64,000 nucleotides of DNA, from NCBI RefSeq assembly GCF_017641085.1, contig NZ_JAEPPI010000003.1, forward strand, positions 1 to 64,000. Direction: 5' to 3'. Shown here one piece after another: positions 28,018 to 37,643 of the stretch. The first letter of the stretch is position 1, and every line of letters begins with the position of its first letter. Source of the DNA: Gracilimonas sp. GTDB lineage: Bacteria; Bacteroidota; Rhodothermia; Balneolales; Balneolaceae. The position numbers were made by a program, and so were the translations under genes. Below the pieces are notes generated by a model that saw nothing but the letters and a program-made list of their open reading frames with translations, made no database searches and was not told the origin of the DNA.

Positions 28018-28677
28018 ATGAAATTTTTTATAGACACTGCTGATCTCGATGAAATTAAGGAGGCCAATGACCTCGGAGTGCTTGACGGGGTGACCACCAA
28101 CCCAAGCCTTTGCGCAAAAATTGGTGTTCGGGATTTTGAAGGGCACATCGCTAAAATTTGTGAAATGGTAGCCGGCGATGTCTCAGCTGAAGTTGTTTCA
28201 ACCGAGTACAATGAAATCGTGGAAGAAGGGCGGAATATTGCCAAGATTGCCGATAACGTTGTGGTTAAAGTTCCTTTGATTAAAGACGGGATTAAAGCCA
28301 TCAAAACCTTTTCTGAAGAAGGCATCAAAACGAACTGTACGTTATGCTTTTCTCCTACCCAGGCACTGATAGCTGCGAAAGCCGGTGCCACGTATATCTC
28401 TCCATTTTTGGGCCGCCTGGATGATATCTCTACCGATGGAATGCAGTTGATTCGTGACATCGTGACCATTTATAATAATTACGGATACGAAACAGAAGTG
28501 CTGGCTGCGAGTATTCGCCACCCCATGCACCTGCTTGAGTGCGCCAAAGAAGGTGCCGATGTTGCCACCATGCCTCTTAGCGTAATTAAGAGTCTGCTTA
28601 AGCATCCTTTGACTGACATTGGCCTGGATCGTTTCCTGGCTGATTGGGATAAGCTTCAAAAAAGCTTGGAAGAATAA
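28018..28677 (+). CDS. tal: Transaldolase, TalC/FSA family
   Basis: A 219-aa (beta/alpha)8 aldolase of the small transaldolase family. The start has the signature [19 protein letters not shown] and GVTTNPSL. The Schiff-base lysine is Lys84 in VVVKVPLI. At the position equivalent to Gln59 of E. coli fructose-6-phosphate aldolase this protein has Glu58 (SAEVVST), which in this family marks true transaldolases. It therefore likely serves the pentose phosphate pathway. The gene is monocistronic with its own terminator. Confidence 0.92.
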   Translation: MKFFIDTADLDEIKEANDLGVLDGVTTNPSLCAKIGVRDFEGHIAKICEMVAGDVSAEVVSTEYNEIVEEGRNIAKIADNVVVKVPLIKDGIKAIKTFSEEGIKTNCTLCFSPTQALIAAKAGATYISPFLGRLDDISTDGMQLIRDIVTIYNNYGYETEVLAASIRHPMHLLECAKEGADVATMPLSVIKSLLKHPLTDIGLDRFLADWDKLQKSLEE

Positions 28678-28725
28678 TTCAGTATAGATTCGATAGCTGA
28701 AGAAGCTTAGTTAGATTTTATAGAG

Positions 28726-28757
28726 AAAAAGCGGAGGGGGTTTCCTCCGCTTTTTTT
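28726..28757 (+). terminator. Rho-independent terminator after tal
   Basis: GCGGAGG and CCTCCGC form a GC-rich 7-bp stem extended by A-T pairs, followed by seven T. It lies about 50 bp after the tal stop codon. The rest of the gap up to 28931 shows only an inverted repeat (GGTTTAAC at 28877 and GTTAAACC at 28904). Confidence 0.93.
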
Positions 28758-28931
28758 ATGCCCTTCAATTCCGATGCTGTAAAATACTGTTGGAAAACAA
28801 AGATAGTCCAAGCGGACGCTTGAACTATTTTAAGAGTGCATATCAGGCTTTAGAGATTCTTAACCGGTAATCGCATGGTTTAACCACTTGGTTGAATAAT
28901 ATAGTTAAACCTTTTGATCATATGATTTAAT

Positions 28932-30482
28932 TTACAGTTCCGGTGCTTTTCTAACCTTAGTGGCCTGTTCAAATCCATAGGCAATTTCCAGAAGTAATGG
29001 TTCACTCCAGGCTCGGCCGAAGAAAGAAATTCCAACCGGAAGGCCGTCAATATATCCCATGGGTACGGTAATGTTTGGATACCCGGCGCGAGCAGCCGGT
29101 GAACTGGATGAAACTGCAAAATTATCCCCATTGGTAAGGTCGGTTTTCCAGGCAGGTCCGCCGGTAGGTCCGATGATTGCATCCAGGTTATTCTCATCCA
29201 TCACTTTGTCGATGCCTTCTTCTCGGGTGAATTTCATCATCCGGGACAAAGCACTGGTGTACTCCTCGGAATTGAGATCTCCTTTTTCACTGGCAGTAAT
29301 CAGCAAGTCATGATCGAAGTAATGCATTTCAGCGGAATCGGCAAGGGTGGAATCGACCAGCTCAGCCATCGTTCTAACCGGAGCGTCATCACCCAGCGAA
29401 GCAAAGTATTTATTCAGTCCGTCTTTAAATTCATAAAGCAATACCTGGAATGAATCACCGCCAACATTTTCTGCAGAAATACGATCAATCTCGATTACAG
29501 TGGCTCCACGGCTTTCCAATAACCGGACGGTTTCATGCATCAGGGTATCCACGCGATGATGCCCGCCCAGCGAGCCGGTCCACAAGCCAATGCGTTTACC
29601 TTCCAAGCCATCAATATTCAAAAATTGGGTATAATCGGTGTGATAGTTTCCTTCACTGGAGGTGGTTTTAGAGTCTGCTTCATCCACGCCAACCATAGTT
29701 CCGAGAGCGATGGCAGCATCCTCAACGGTTCGGGCCATAGGGCCGGGTGTATCCTGGGTGTGAGAAATGGGGATGATTCCTGAACGGCTCAATAATCCAA
29801 CCGTTGGTTTGATACCCACCAACCCGTTTGCGGAAGAAGGACAAGTGATAGAGCCGTTCGTCTCTGTACCGATAGCAAAGACGGCCAGGTTAGCCGAAGC
29901 TGCGGCTCCTGAACCGGCGCTTGACCCACAAGGATTTCGCGTTAAATCATAAGGATTATGAGTTTGACCGCCCAAAGCACTCCATCCACTGGATGAAAAG
30001 CTGCTGTGAAAATTTGCCCATTCACTCAGGTTGGCTTTGCCAATAATGATGGCTCCGGCATCCCGTAGTTTTTGAGTGATGAAGGCATCCTGATCCGGAA
30101 CAGATCCTTCCATGATATTTGCCCCGGCTGTGGTTGGCATATTGTAGGTGTCAATGTTGTCTTTCAATACAACGGGAATTCCGTGCAAAGGGCCTCTTTT
30201 GGTGCCCGCTTGCAGTTCTTGATCCAGCTGCCGGGCTACATCCATAGCTTTTGGGTTGATGTATATCATCGAATTGAGCTGAGGCCCGAATTGATCGATT
30301 GCTTCAATGCGCTTCAGGTAGGCGTTGGTTACATCCTGAATAGTGAAGTCACCGTTGTCATAACCGGCTTGTAATTCAGAAATGGTTATTTCTTCCAGGT
30401 CAAGCTGATGATAGCCGGACTGTGGCTCGCAGGCCACTATTAATAATGAGATCGTTACAAGAGAAAGCAGAAGTTGTTTCAT
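28932..30482 (-). CDS. Amidase signature family lipoprotein
   Basis: A 516-aa amidase. A lipoprotein signal (LLSLVTISLLIVACEP, Cys18) places it on the periplasmic side of a membrane. The Ser-cisSer-Lys triad is visible as Lys107 (PVVLKDNID), Ser187 (NPCGSSAGSG) and Ser211 (GTETNGSITC), with the 24-residue serine spacing known from malonamidase and peptide amidase. The substrate is probably a C-terminal or side-chain amide, but this is not proven. The gene appears to stand alone. Confidence 0.9.
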   Translation of the reverse strand: MKQLLLSLVTISLLIVACEPQSGYHQLDLEEITISELQAGYDNGDFTIQDVTNAYLKRIEAIDQFGPQLNSMIYINPKAMDVARQLDQELQAGTKRGPLHGIPVVLKDNIDTYNMPTTAGANIMEGSVPDQDAFITQKLRDAGAIIIGKANLSEWANFHSSFSSSGWSALGGQTHNPYDLTRNPCGSSAGSGAAASANLAVFAIGTETNGSITCPSSANGLVGIKPTVGLLSRSGIIPISHTQDTPGPMARTVEDAAIALGTMVGVDEADSKTTSSEGNYHTDYTQFLNIDGLEGKRIGLWTGSLGGHHRVDTLMHETVRLLESRGATVIEIDRISAENVGGDSFQVLLYEFKDGLNKYFASLGDDAPVRTMAELVDSTLADSAEMHYFDHDLLITASEKGDLNSEEYTSALSRMMKFTREEGIDKVMDENNLDAIIGPTGGPAWKTDLTNGDNFAVSSSSPAARAGYPNITVPMGYIDGLPVGISFFGRAWSEPLLLEIAYGFEQATKVRKAPEL

Positions 30483-30554
30483 AGGTACAGTAAGTTAATC
30501 CAATTTTGTGGATGGAATATACAAGGGAAGGGGAGTATTTCCAGTATAGGATTC

Positions 30555-30875
30555 CTACTGAAAGGACAGCAATAACAAAATCGCGAAGATGATGTTGGGA
30601 ATGGTACCGTATTTGGCGTCTTCCCATGCGCCGATAATTAGGACCTGGGAAATGAGAATAGCGGTGAATCCAAATCCGATATAGTATGAGTTTCCGGCTA
30701 AATACAGGTTCACAGCCGAAATGACGAGAATAAAGCTAATCATCCAAAATATACCTGCCTGCCTGGAAATAGGGCGCTTAAAGTCTTTGATATCGGCAAG
30801 CTGAAATGCTTTTAAAAAACCAAGAAGATGGATAAGGCCGTGGATGGTCATGAAAATAGCGAAGGCAGTTTTCAT
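30555..30875 (-). CDS. Small multi-pass membrane protein, function unknown
   Basis: A 106-aa hydrophobic protein started at the ATG at 30875, which follows an AAAAGGAGTC ribosome-binding site; ten more upstream codons are open but unsupported. Four hydrophobic helices are apparent (about residues 3-20, 37-54, 58-78 and 85-104), with HGLIHLLGFLKAF in the first loop. I do not recognise a named family; the HG-x-IH-x-xGF pattern occurs in small uncharacterised membrane proteins. It is followed by the divergently placed amidase unit on the same strand. Confidence 0.65.
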   Translation of the reverse strand: MKTAFAIFMTIHGLIHLLGFLKAFQLADIKDFKRPISRQAGIFWMISFILVISAVNLYLAGNSYYIGFGFTAILISQVLIIGAWEDAKYGTIPNIIFAILLLLSFQ

Positions 30876-31046
30876 CTTGACTCCTTTTCTGGTTTGAAAG
30901 TGCATTACGTTACCGACCTTACATTAAGATTTGATGAAAAAAGCAGAAGAGTCCAGCCTATAGAATAAAAGGTGCCAGACCTCGCAACGCTTTCAGGACT
31001 TCGGGCGCTGAAATAGTTGCTACGGATGAATTGGGTTTTCTGTGTG

Positions 31047-32525
31047 CTAAGCCTTTCCGATCAAATCCTGAGCAATGATGGATGAAGAAAGCACGCCCGG
31101 TAAGCCGGCTCCGGGATGGGTTCCCGCTCCAACAAAGTAGAGATTATCCACGTCTTCCGATTTATTATGCGGACGAAACCAGGCCGACTGTGTCAGAATG
31201 GGCTCTACGGAAAAAGCAGATCCTTTATAGCTGTTCAGCACATCCTGGAAGTGCAACGGATCGATATAATGTTCGGCGATAATGTTCTCCTGAAGGTCCG
31301 GTAAGTAGTTTTCTTCGAGGAAGTCCATAATGGCATCCCGGTATTTGGGAGCCATTTCGTTCCAGTCGGTGCCGCTGTCTAGATGGGGAACCGGCGAAAG
31401 TACATAAAATCCTTCACAACCTTCCGGAGCCATCGAAGGATCAGTAATGGTTGGCATATGCAGGTAAAGGGAGAAATCCTCGGCCAAATGTTTTTTATGG
31501 AAGATGTCCTTAAGTAAACCCTTATAGCGTTCTCCCAAAATAATGTTGTGGTGAGCCAGGCCGGAATCCAGGTATCGTTTTTTTGTTCCAAAGTATATCA
31601 CAAAAAGAGACATGCTGTATTTTGTTCGCTCAATCTTGCGGTCGGTATATTTCTTACGGTGCTTGGGATTAATCAGGTTCTTATAGGTAAAGGCCACATC
31701 AGCATTAGAAACGATTTCATCAGCCTGTAACTCTTCTCCGTTCTTAAGTCTTACCCCTTTGGCCTTTCCATTAGCGATCAGGATCTCATCCACTTCAGCT
31801 TCGGTATGGATGGTGCCGCCTTGCTCAAGAATCAGTTTTTCGAGGGCATTGACGATAGCGCCGGTTCCGCCCATAGCATAATGAACGCCCCACTCACGCT
31901 CCAGGTAGTGGATCATGGCATAGATAGAAGTTGTATCAAAAGGGTTGCCACCTACCAGCAGCGGGTGAAATGAAAAGCACCGGCGCAGAAATTCATCATC
32001 GATAAATTGCTGAACGTACTTGTAAACCGTTTTATAAGACTGAAGCTTGATCAGGTCGGGGGCCACCTTCAGCATATCGGTAAACTTCAGGAAAGGCTTG
32101 TCGGCGAGCTCCACGAAGCCTTTGTCGAAAATAGCCTTCGTAGTTTTAATGAATTTCTCATAGCCTTCTACATCATCAGGATTTCGTTTTCTGATTTCTT
32201 CCAGCGTAAACTCATGGTCATTGTTGTAGTCAAAGTGCTTTCCCTCCGCATCAAAAATTCGGTAAAACGGATCGCAGGGTACGAACTCCACATAATCTTC
32301 CCGCTTTTTGCCGGCGGCTTCAAAAATATCATCAAACATAAATGGAGCCGTGATTACGGTGGGGCCGCCATCAAATTTAAAGCCGTTCTTTTCGTACACG
32401 TACGCACGGCCACCCAATTTATCTCTTTTTTCGAGGATGGTAACATCATGGCCGGCAGACAGTAATCTGGAAGCTGCGCCTAAGCCGCCGAATCCGCTTC
32501 CTATTACAATGATCTTCTTTTTCAT
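31047..32525 (-). CDS. Phytoene desaturase family FAD oxidoreductase (CrtI-like)
   Basis: A 492-aa flavoprotein started at ATG 32525; a TTG two codons upstream is the only alternative. The N-terminal dinucleotide-binding motif is [15 protein letters not shown] followed by [14 protein letters not shown], and the C-terminal FAD site is [16 protein letters not shown], the CrtI signature. Such enzymes desaturate phytoene in carotenoid synthesis. No crtB, crtE or cyclase gene is next to it, so the exact substrate (phytoene or a related polyene) is inferred. Confidence 0.88.
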   Translation of the reverse strand: MKKKIIVIGSGFGGLGAASRLLSAGHDVTILEKRDKLGGRAYVYEKNGFKFDGGPTVITAPFMFDDIFEAAGKKREDYVEFVPCDPFYRIFDAEGKHFDYNNDHEFTLEEIRKRNPDDVEGYEKFIKTTKAIFDKGFVELADKPFLKFTDMLKVAPDLIKLQSYKTVYKYVQQFIDDEFLRRCFSFHPLLVGGNPFDTTSIYAMIHYLEREWGVHYAMGGTGAIVNALEKLILEQGGTIHTEAEVDEILIANGKAKGVRLKNGEELQADEIVSNADVAFTYKNLINPKHRKKYTDRKIERTKYSMSLFVIYFGTKKRYLDSGLAHHNIILGERYKGLLKDIFHKKHLAEDFSLYLHMPTITDPSMAPEGCEGFYVLSPVPHLDSGTDWNEMAPKYRDAIMDFLEENYLPDLQENIIAEHYIDPLHFQDVLNSYKGSAFSVEPILTQSAWFRPHNKSEDVDNLYFVGAGTHPGAGLPGVLSSSIIAQDLIGKA

Positions 32526-32588
32526 TGACAAAATTATTTTAGGTTCTGTGCGGAAAACGGAAAACCAGGAATAATCAATCCCGGAAAT

Positions 32589-33257
32589 TCAATTATTTTC
32601 AATCTGCTTTACAAAACCGGCGTAGCCCATCCGGTTGAGGCGTTCCATCTCTTTTTTGGCTTCTTCGGGATCGGTGTAGGTTCCAAAGTACACGCGGTAA
32701 TAAGTTTCCCGGTTTACTTTGATGTCTTCAATGCGACTGCCTTTAATTTCAGAAGATGTTTTCTCGGCTTGGGACCTTTCCTTATAAGAACCCAGCTGTA
32801 CGGTATATGTGGGAACTTTTAAATCCGTAATTCGCGAATTCTCAAGATCTCCTTTTATAAGGTAGAGACGTACTCTGGCAGTTCCGGGTCCAATCATATC
32901 AATTTGCTCTGCAGCGCCTTTCGATAAATCAATAATCCTGTTTTTTGCATAAGGCCCCCGGTCGTTTATACGAACCTGTACCGTTTTACCATTGTCCAGA
33001 TTTTCGACCAATAAAATGGTTCCAAAAGGAAGGGTGCGATGAGCAGCTGTTACTCCATCCATATCATAAACCTCGCCGTTGGCGGTAAGCTTGCCATGAA
33101 AATTAGGGCCATACCAGCTGGAAACACCGGTTTCAATCGGGCGGGCGTTATCTGAGGAAATAGGGGCCGTGAAATCAGCTCCTCTTTTGGTAACACCGCA
33201 AGCCGAAATCAGAACTCCCGTGAGTACAAATAGAGCAAGGACTTTTAACGAGTGCAT
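32589..33257 (-). CDS. rlpA: RlpA-like septal ring lipoprotein with SPOR domain
   Basis: A 222-aa lipoprotein (lipobox LISACGV, Cys20). The central double-psi beta-barrel domain has SSWYGPNFHGKLTANGEVYD and the catalytic-type Asp in VRINDRGPY. A C-terminal SPOR domain (about residues 148-220) binds denuded septal peptidoglycan. RlpA proteins cut glycan strands lacking stem peptides. The order signal, RlpA domain, SPOR is standard. It follows the histidine kinase gene on the same strand after about 55 bp. Confidence 0.9.
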   Translation of the reverse strand: MHSLKVLALFVLTGVLISACGVTKRGADFTAPISSDNARPIETGVSSWYGPNFHGKLTANGEVYDMDGVTAAHRTLPFGTILLVENLDNGKTVQVRINDRGPYAKNRIIDLSKGAAEQIDMIGPGTARVRLYLIKGDLENSRITDLKVPTYTVQLGSYKERSQAEKTSSEIKGSRIEDIKVNRETYYRVYFGTYTDPEEAKKEMERLNRMGYAGFVKQIENN

Positions 33258-33312
33258 GTAGATGATTTAAATTGGACTCCCAAAATATATCCCGCTTTGG
33301 GGTGAAATGCTA

Positions 33313-34311
33313 TCAGGCTGATTTAAGATAAACCGAAAATACAGAGCCGTTTCCCGCTTCGCTTTCCAATTCGATGCGTCCCCCCATTCGGTGAACCAGT
33401 TTTTGAACAATATAGAGACCAAGCCCCGTAGTTTTTTCTCCACCGGTGGGCGTGGCAGATAACTTTGAGAATTTGTTATACATGCTCTTTTTATCCTCTT
33501 CCGTAAATCCCGGTCCTTCATCGGCAATACTTATTTTTACCTTTTCCTCAGCAGACAGGTGTTCCACTTTAATAGTGACTGAAGAGTCGGGGCGGGAAAA
33601 TTTATAGGCATTATTAACCAGGTTTTCTAACACGCGGGTCAGAGCTTCCTGATCGGCTACGACCAGAGGGAGGTTGTCCTCAATTTGTAGGATGGTTTTT
33701 ATGGATTTTTTATCTCCCAAAATCTTAAGTGCATTGAAGACATCGGTCACCGTTTTTTCAGGAGAAATCGGTTCGGGCTTTATCTTCACTTCCCCAAGTT
33801 CAATTTTATTGGCATCCATCATGTTGCTAACCAGGTTATTGATGCGCATGGTTAAATCATGAATGTTTCCGGCATATTCTTCTATTTCTTTGGGGGGAAG
33901 CTGATCGGCATCCATAGCCAAGAGCTCCGAGATGGCTGTAATGGAATTCAGGGGGCTGCGTAAATCGTGTGATACTACACCGATAAAACGATGGATGTCG
34001 TCGTTGAGATAAGAAAGGTTGCGTGCCCCCTCGCTAAGGGATTTGTTAATTTCCTGTTGTCTTTTACGCTGCTTTCTGTAAGAAAAAAGCATAGAGCTAA
34101 GGATAAGAAGACCAATCAGGGAAGCGGCAAATAAGATGAAAAGAGTGTCACGGTTAAGCCATTCTAAGCTTCCCGCTATAAGGAAAACCCCGAGTGTAAT
34201 AGATTCAAGCAGATAGTCTAATCCCATCCCACCTAATGAAATAGCACACAAACTATCCCAAAATCCAAGTGAGACGATTAACATACCTGCTTGGTATGTG
34301 CCGCCAGTCAT
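33313..34311 (-). CDS. Membrane sensor histidine kinase
   Basis: A 332-aa kinase. Two or three hydrophobic segments (about residues 8-28, 36-50 and 55-77) make up a short membrane sensor without a sizeable periplasmic domain. A linker coiled coil leads to HisKA with the phosphoacceptor His115 in SHDLRSPLNSI, then HATPase with N-box NLVNNAYKFS, G1 DEGPGFTEED and G2 TTGLGLYIVQ. No response regulator gene is adjacent, so its partner is elsewhere. Confidence 0.9.
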   Translation of the reverse strand: MTGGTYQAGMLIVSLGFWDSLCAISLGGMGLDYLLESITLGVFLIAGSLEWLNRDTLFILFAASLIGLLILSSMLFSYRKQRKRQQEINKSLSEGARNLSYLNDDIHRFIGVVSHDLRSPLNSITAISELLAMDADQLPPKEIEEYAGNIHDLTMRINNLVSNMMDANKIELGEVKIKPEPISPEKTVTDVFNALKILGDKKSIKTILQIEDNLPLVVADQEALTRVLENLVNNAYKFSRPDSSVTIKVEHLSAEEKVKISIADEGPGFTEEDKKSMYNKFSKLSATPTGGEKTTGLGLYIVQKLVHRMGGRIELESEAGNGSVFSVYLKSA

Positions 34312-34444
34312 ATGTTACCCTTCTAAAGCTGTATATCCTAAAGTATGTAAGAATATAGTCGAATGGTTTGATAAAGTCATTTTTCAATGGGCTTTCTTTT
34401 AACTCATTCTAAATCAAACTCTATTGCTTAAGAAAGGCCAAAAA

Positions 34445-34464
34445 AACTACCTGATCGGGTAGTT
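34445..34464. promoter_or_regulatory. Palindrome in a divergent promoter region
   Basis: AACTACC and GGTAGTT form perfect 7-bp arms around TGATCG. It lies between the divergently transcribed histidine kinase gene and the T9SS gene, about 90 bp before the latter. A DNA-binding site is plausible; the regulator is unknown. It has no T-run, so it is not an obvious terminator. Confidence 0.4.
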
Positions 34465-34555
34465 CATTATCAGGTAAAAAAGAGTACAATAATCGCGAAT
34501 ACGTTGTTAGATGCCCTAAAAGGGGAAACAGCAACTCAAATTAAATATCAGAACT

Positions 34556-35065
34556 ATGCGGTTATACAAAACTCTGCTTGTAGTAATCGGGCTGTTGATC
34601 AGCACGGCTACACAAGCTCAAAGTGTGATTTCATTTATGGGTGGTACGCTTGAAAGTTCTTCTATGACGTTAACCTTTACGGCAGGGGAGGCGTTAGCGG
34701 GTAATTTCAGCAGTGCATCTGTAAGTATAAGCGGAGGGTTCAGCAATGGCAGCGACTTGGTTTTCACCTCCAACGAGATGCCGGTTACCGACCTGCCGGA
34801 TTCATTTCGGTTAATGCAGAACTATCCCAATCCATTCAACCCATCCACAAACATTTCATTCGACTTGCCGAAATCGGCAGATATCAGGGTTGAAGTTTTT
34901 AATTCTATCGGGGCAAAAGTGGCGGTGCTTGCTGAAGGCAGAAAACCGGCGGGCAGTTACACCCTGCGCTTCAATGCCTCAAGTTTTGCCAGTGGCATGT
35001 ATTTCTATCGCTTTATGGCAGATGGAAACGTGATTGCTACCCAAAAAATGCTTTTGATCAAATAA
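34556..35065 (+). CDS. Secreted protein with type IX (Por) sorting domain
   Basis: A 169-aa protein with an N-terminal signal peptide (residues 1-22, ending TATQAQS), a short Ser/Gly/Thr-rich region (about 23-70), and a C-terminal T9SS type A sorting domain that starts at LPDSFRLMQNYPNPFNPSTN and ends with the KMLLIK tail. The sorting domain is almost half of the protein, so the passenger is very small. It is the first of a two-gene unit with the S74-domain protein 17 bp downstream. Confidence 0.88.
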   Translation: MRLYKTLLVVIGLLISTATQAQSVISFMGGTLESSSMTLTFTAGEALAGNFSSASVSISGGFSNGSDLVFTSNEMPVTDLPDSFRLMQNYPNPFNPSTNISFDLPKSADIRVEVFNSIGAKVAVLAEGRKPAGSYTLRFNASSFASGMYFYRFMADGNVIATQKMLLIK

Positions 35066-35082
35066 TCTAAAAGGACTACAAA

Positions 35083-36777
35083 ATGAATAAACTATTCTAC
35101 AAACTAATTTTCGCGATACTTGCTGTACTGTTTACAGCAGAAGTAATGGCTCAGGTGCCACAAGGCTTTAATTTTCAGGCAGTAGCCCGCAATGCTGACG
35201 GAGACCTGATCGCAAACTCAGAACTCGGAGTTCGGGTAAGTGTTTTGCAAGGCAGTGAAACCGGTACCGCTGTTTATACCGAAACTCAGACACCCACTAC
35301 TAGTGCGGTCGGTTCCTTCCAGATTGTGATTGGGGAAGGGGCATCGGATGGTGATTTCAGCTCCATAGACTGGTCGGCAGATAACTTTTACGTAAAGCTG
35401 GAAATAGACCCGGCCGGAGGAACTGAATACGAGGAGTTGGGAACCACCCGTTTGCTTTCGGTTCCTTATGCGTTACTGGCAGAGAATGTTGTGAACGGTG
35501 GGGAATCAATGGAGTCGGAATTTACTCTGGACCTCAGCGCCGGCGATACCTCCTATGTGATTAATCAATTCGGGGATAATGGCGACAAGTTTACACCGGC
35601 GTTTGTGGTAAACTCGGAGCTGAGCGGTATCAATCAGGCTATTGATGCAAATACAATTTCTCAATCAGGAAGCACAGAAACACAATATGGGCTATCGGGA
35701 AGTGCAATTGGGGAAGGAACCGGAACTCATATTGGTGTTTTAGGTTCAGCATTGCACGATGAAGGAGAAGGTTCCGGTGGCAGACGTTATGGTCTGTATG
35801 GTCAGGCCCGGTCAAACGGTCGCGAGAATATTGGCGGTTTTGGACTTGGTTTAGGTAACGGGGATGGTGAAATCGTAGCATTAGGAGATGAATTTGCCGG
35901 AGGTGAGTTCAATGTTGGAGGATTCAATATTGGCCTTGTAGGGTTTGCCCGTCAAAACCTGAATGGAAACATTGGTATTCGCGGATACACGTATGGTTCA
36001 GAAGGTGCCAGAGAAAACAGAGCGGTTTCAGCAGAGGCAGTAACTACGGCAACGGGAAGAAATATAGGTGTACAGGCTATTGTTCACAGTTCACAGTCAG
36101 ACAATATGGGATTTCAGGCACTGATGTTTGACGATGGTTCCGGAAATGCTTCTGCCAATAACATTGGAGTTGAACTGGATGTCAGCAATGGTGCCACAGA
36201 CAATAATTACGGTATCAGGGGATATATAAATGGTTCGGCTACCAATAATACCGGAATGTTTCTTGAAGTATCGGGAGGCAGTAATTCAAATGTTGGGTTG
36301 AACGTAACAGCTCCAACAGCTGCAGAGTTGAACGGAGATGTGAATATAAGTGGGAATTTGACCGTCTCAGGTTCTATTACTGAAACCTCAGACCGCAACC
36401 TTAAAGAAAACATTAAGCCGCTTCAAAACGGATTGAGTACGATTATGCAGCTGAATCCAACCACGTACAATTTCCGTGGAAATGGCGAGTATAAAGGAAT
36501 GAAGCTTTCCACCGGTTTACACTATGGACTCATTGCCCAGGAAGTGGAAGAAGTACTTCCTTCGCTGGTTAAGAATAACCTGCACACTTACAGCGAAATG
36601 CAAAGTGGAGGGCACGGCCCGGATGCCACTTCGGAAACCGAAATCAAAAAGACCATGGAATTTAAAACCATGAACTACACCGAGTTGATTCCGGTATTGA
36701 TTAAAGGCATGCAGGAGCAGCAGGCTGAAATCGAGCGGCTTAAAAAAGAAATCGAAGAGCTTCGGAAGGACAAATAA
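35083..36777 (+). CDS. Tail-fibre-type surface protein with S74 intramolecular chaperone domain
   Basis: A 564-aa exported protein. It has a signal peptide (about 1-23, ending VMAQ), an N-terminal beta domain common in Bacteroidota/Balneolota surface proteins (GFNFQAVARNADGDLI to LLSVPYALLAENV), a long Gly/Asn-rich beta-helical repeat region (about 150-420), and a C-terminal peptidase S74 domain (SDRNLKENIKPLQNGL, YGLIAQEVEEVLP) that ends in a coiled coil. In phage endosialidases this domain trimerises the fibre and then cuts itself off. Here it is a host protein linked to a T9SS gene. Confidence 0.88.
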   Translation: MNKLFYKLIFAILAVLFTAEVMAQVPQGFNFQAVARNADGDLIANSELGVRVSVLQGSETGTAVYTETQTPTTSAVGSFQIVIGEGASDGDFSSIDWSADNFYVKLEIDPAGGTEYEELGTTRLLSVPYALLAENVVNGGESMESEFTLDLSAGDTSYVINQFGDNGDKFTPAFVVNSELSGINQAIDANTISQSGSTETQYGLSGSAIGEGTGTHIGVLGSALHDEGEGSGGRRYGLYGQARSNGRENIGGFGLGLGNGDGEIVALGDEFAGGEFNVGGFNIGLVGFARQNLNGNIGIRGYTYGSEGARENRAVSAEAVTTATGRNIGVQAIVHSSQSDNMGFQALMFDDGSGNASANNIGVELDVSNGATDNNYGIRGYINGSATNNTGMFLEVSGGSNSNVGLNVTAPTAAELNGDVNISGNLTVSGSITETSDRNLKENIKPLQNGLSTIMQLNPTTYNFRGNGEYKGMKLSTGLHYGLIAQEVEEVLPSLVKNNLHTYSEMQSGGHGPDATSETEIKKTMEFKTMNYTELIPVLIKGMQEQQAEIERLKKEIEELRKDK

Positions 36778-36796
36778 AGTTCCTTCTTCTTCAAAT

Positions 36797-36833
36797 AAAA
36801 ACCCTTCATGCAGAAATGTGTGAAGGGTTTTTT
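36797..36833 (+). terminator. Rho-independent terminator after the S74 gene
   Basis: AAACCCTTCA and TGAAGGGTTT form a 10-bp stem, followed by a T-run. It lies 20 bp after the stop codon of the S74 gene and just before the oppositely oriented tRNA-Thr. Confidence 0.92.
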
Positions 36834-36838
36834 AATTG

Positions 36839-36910
36839 AGCCGGTGACTGGATTTGAACCAGCGACCTATTCTTTACGAGAGAATTGCTCTACCCCTGAG
36901 CTACACCGGC
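36839..36910 (-). tRNA. tRNA-Thr (anticodon CGT)
   Basis: On the minus strand a 72-nt cloverleaf is seen: acceptor GCCGGTG pairs with CACCGGC; D-arm GCTCAGGGGTAGAGC; anticodon stem ATTCT/AGAAT around the loop CTCGTAA, so the anticodon is CGT (reads ACG). The T-arm contains GGTTCAAATCC. The 3' CCA is not encoded. Confidence 0.95.
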
Positions 36911-37046
36911 CTTTAAACTCAATTTTTGCTTAATCGGGACTCTGCCAGCTGAGCAATTTCGGCATGGCGAGAGGTTGAATATTACGATTCTTTTCAAATC
37001 TTCTGCAACAGTATTGTTTTCCTCTTACCTTGAAAAGAAAAAATAG

Positions 37047-37640
37047 ATGTCGGTTACCCTTATTCTGATCGCAGCCAATGTGGTCGTTTCATTAGTTGCC
37101 CTTTACGCACTTCCCCAGGTTTTTGAAAAAGGAATGATGATGCCGTATCGGGTTATCCGGGAAAATACCTGGTACGAGTTAATCAGCTCTGGTTTTATTC
37201 ATGCCGGGCTGGGACACCTGTTCCTGAATATGTTCGTCCTGTTCTTCTTCGGACTGGTTTTGGAGCGATCTATAGGTAGAGAGCATTTTATTGCTTTGTA
37301 CCTATCTGCACTGGTTATTTCCAGTTTGCCCTCGTTGTTTCAGCATAAAGATAATCCCGAATTTGCCACGGTTGGGGCGTCCGGGGCCGTAGAAAGTGTG
37401 TTATTTGGGTTCATCCTGCTTTTTCCGCTCGACCCGATATACATCATGTTTATTCCATTCGGGATTCCGGCCATTATTTTTGGAGCTCTATTCCTGGTTT
37501 ACAGTGTTTTTGCAAGTAAACGGGAAGGAAGGGTAAATCATGAAGCCCATATAGCCGGTGCAGTCTGGGGATTTCTATACCTGATAATCTTTGTCCCGAA
37601 TACCGTTGATCACTTCCTCAGTGTGTTTGGCCTGCTCTGA
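37047..37640 (+). CDS. Rhomboid family intramembrane serine protease
   Basis: A 197-aa six-helix rhomboid. The nucleophile serine lies in TVGASGAVESVLFG and the partner histidine in NHEAHIAGAVWGFLY. The HLFLNMFVLFFFG segment with its Asn is the family's TM2 motif. This is the minimal core type without an extra N-terminal domain. It cuts single-pass membrane proteins within the bilayer; the target is unknown. It ends 3 bp from the convergent serC gene. Confidence 0.93.
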   Translation: MSVTLILIAANVVVSLVALYALPQVFEKGMMMPYRVIRENTWYELISSGFIHAGLGHLFLNMFVLFFFGLVLERSIGREHFIALYLSALVISSLPSLFQHKDNPEFATVGASGAVESVLFGFILLFPLDPIYIMFIPFGIPAIIFGALFLVYSVFASKREGRVNHEAHIAGAVWGFLYLIIFVPNTVDHFLSVFGLL

Positions 37641-37643
37641 TTT

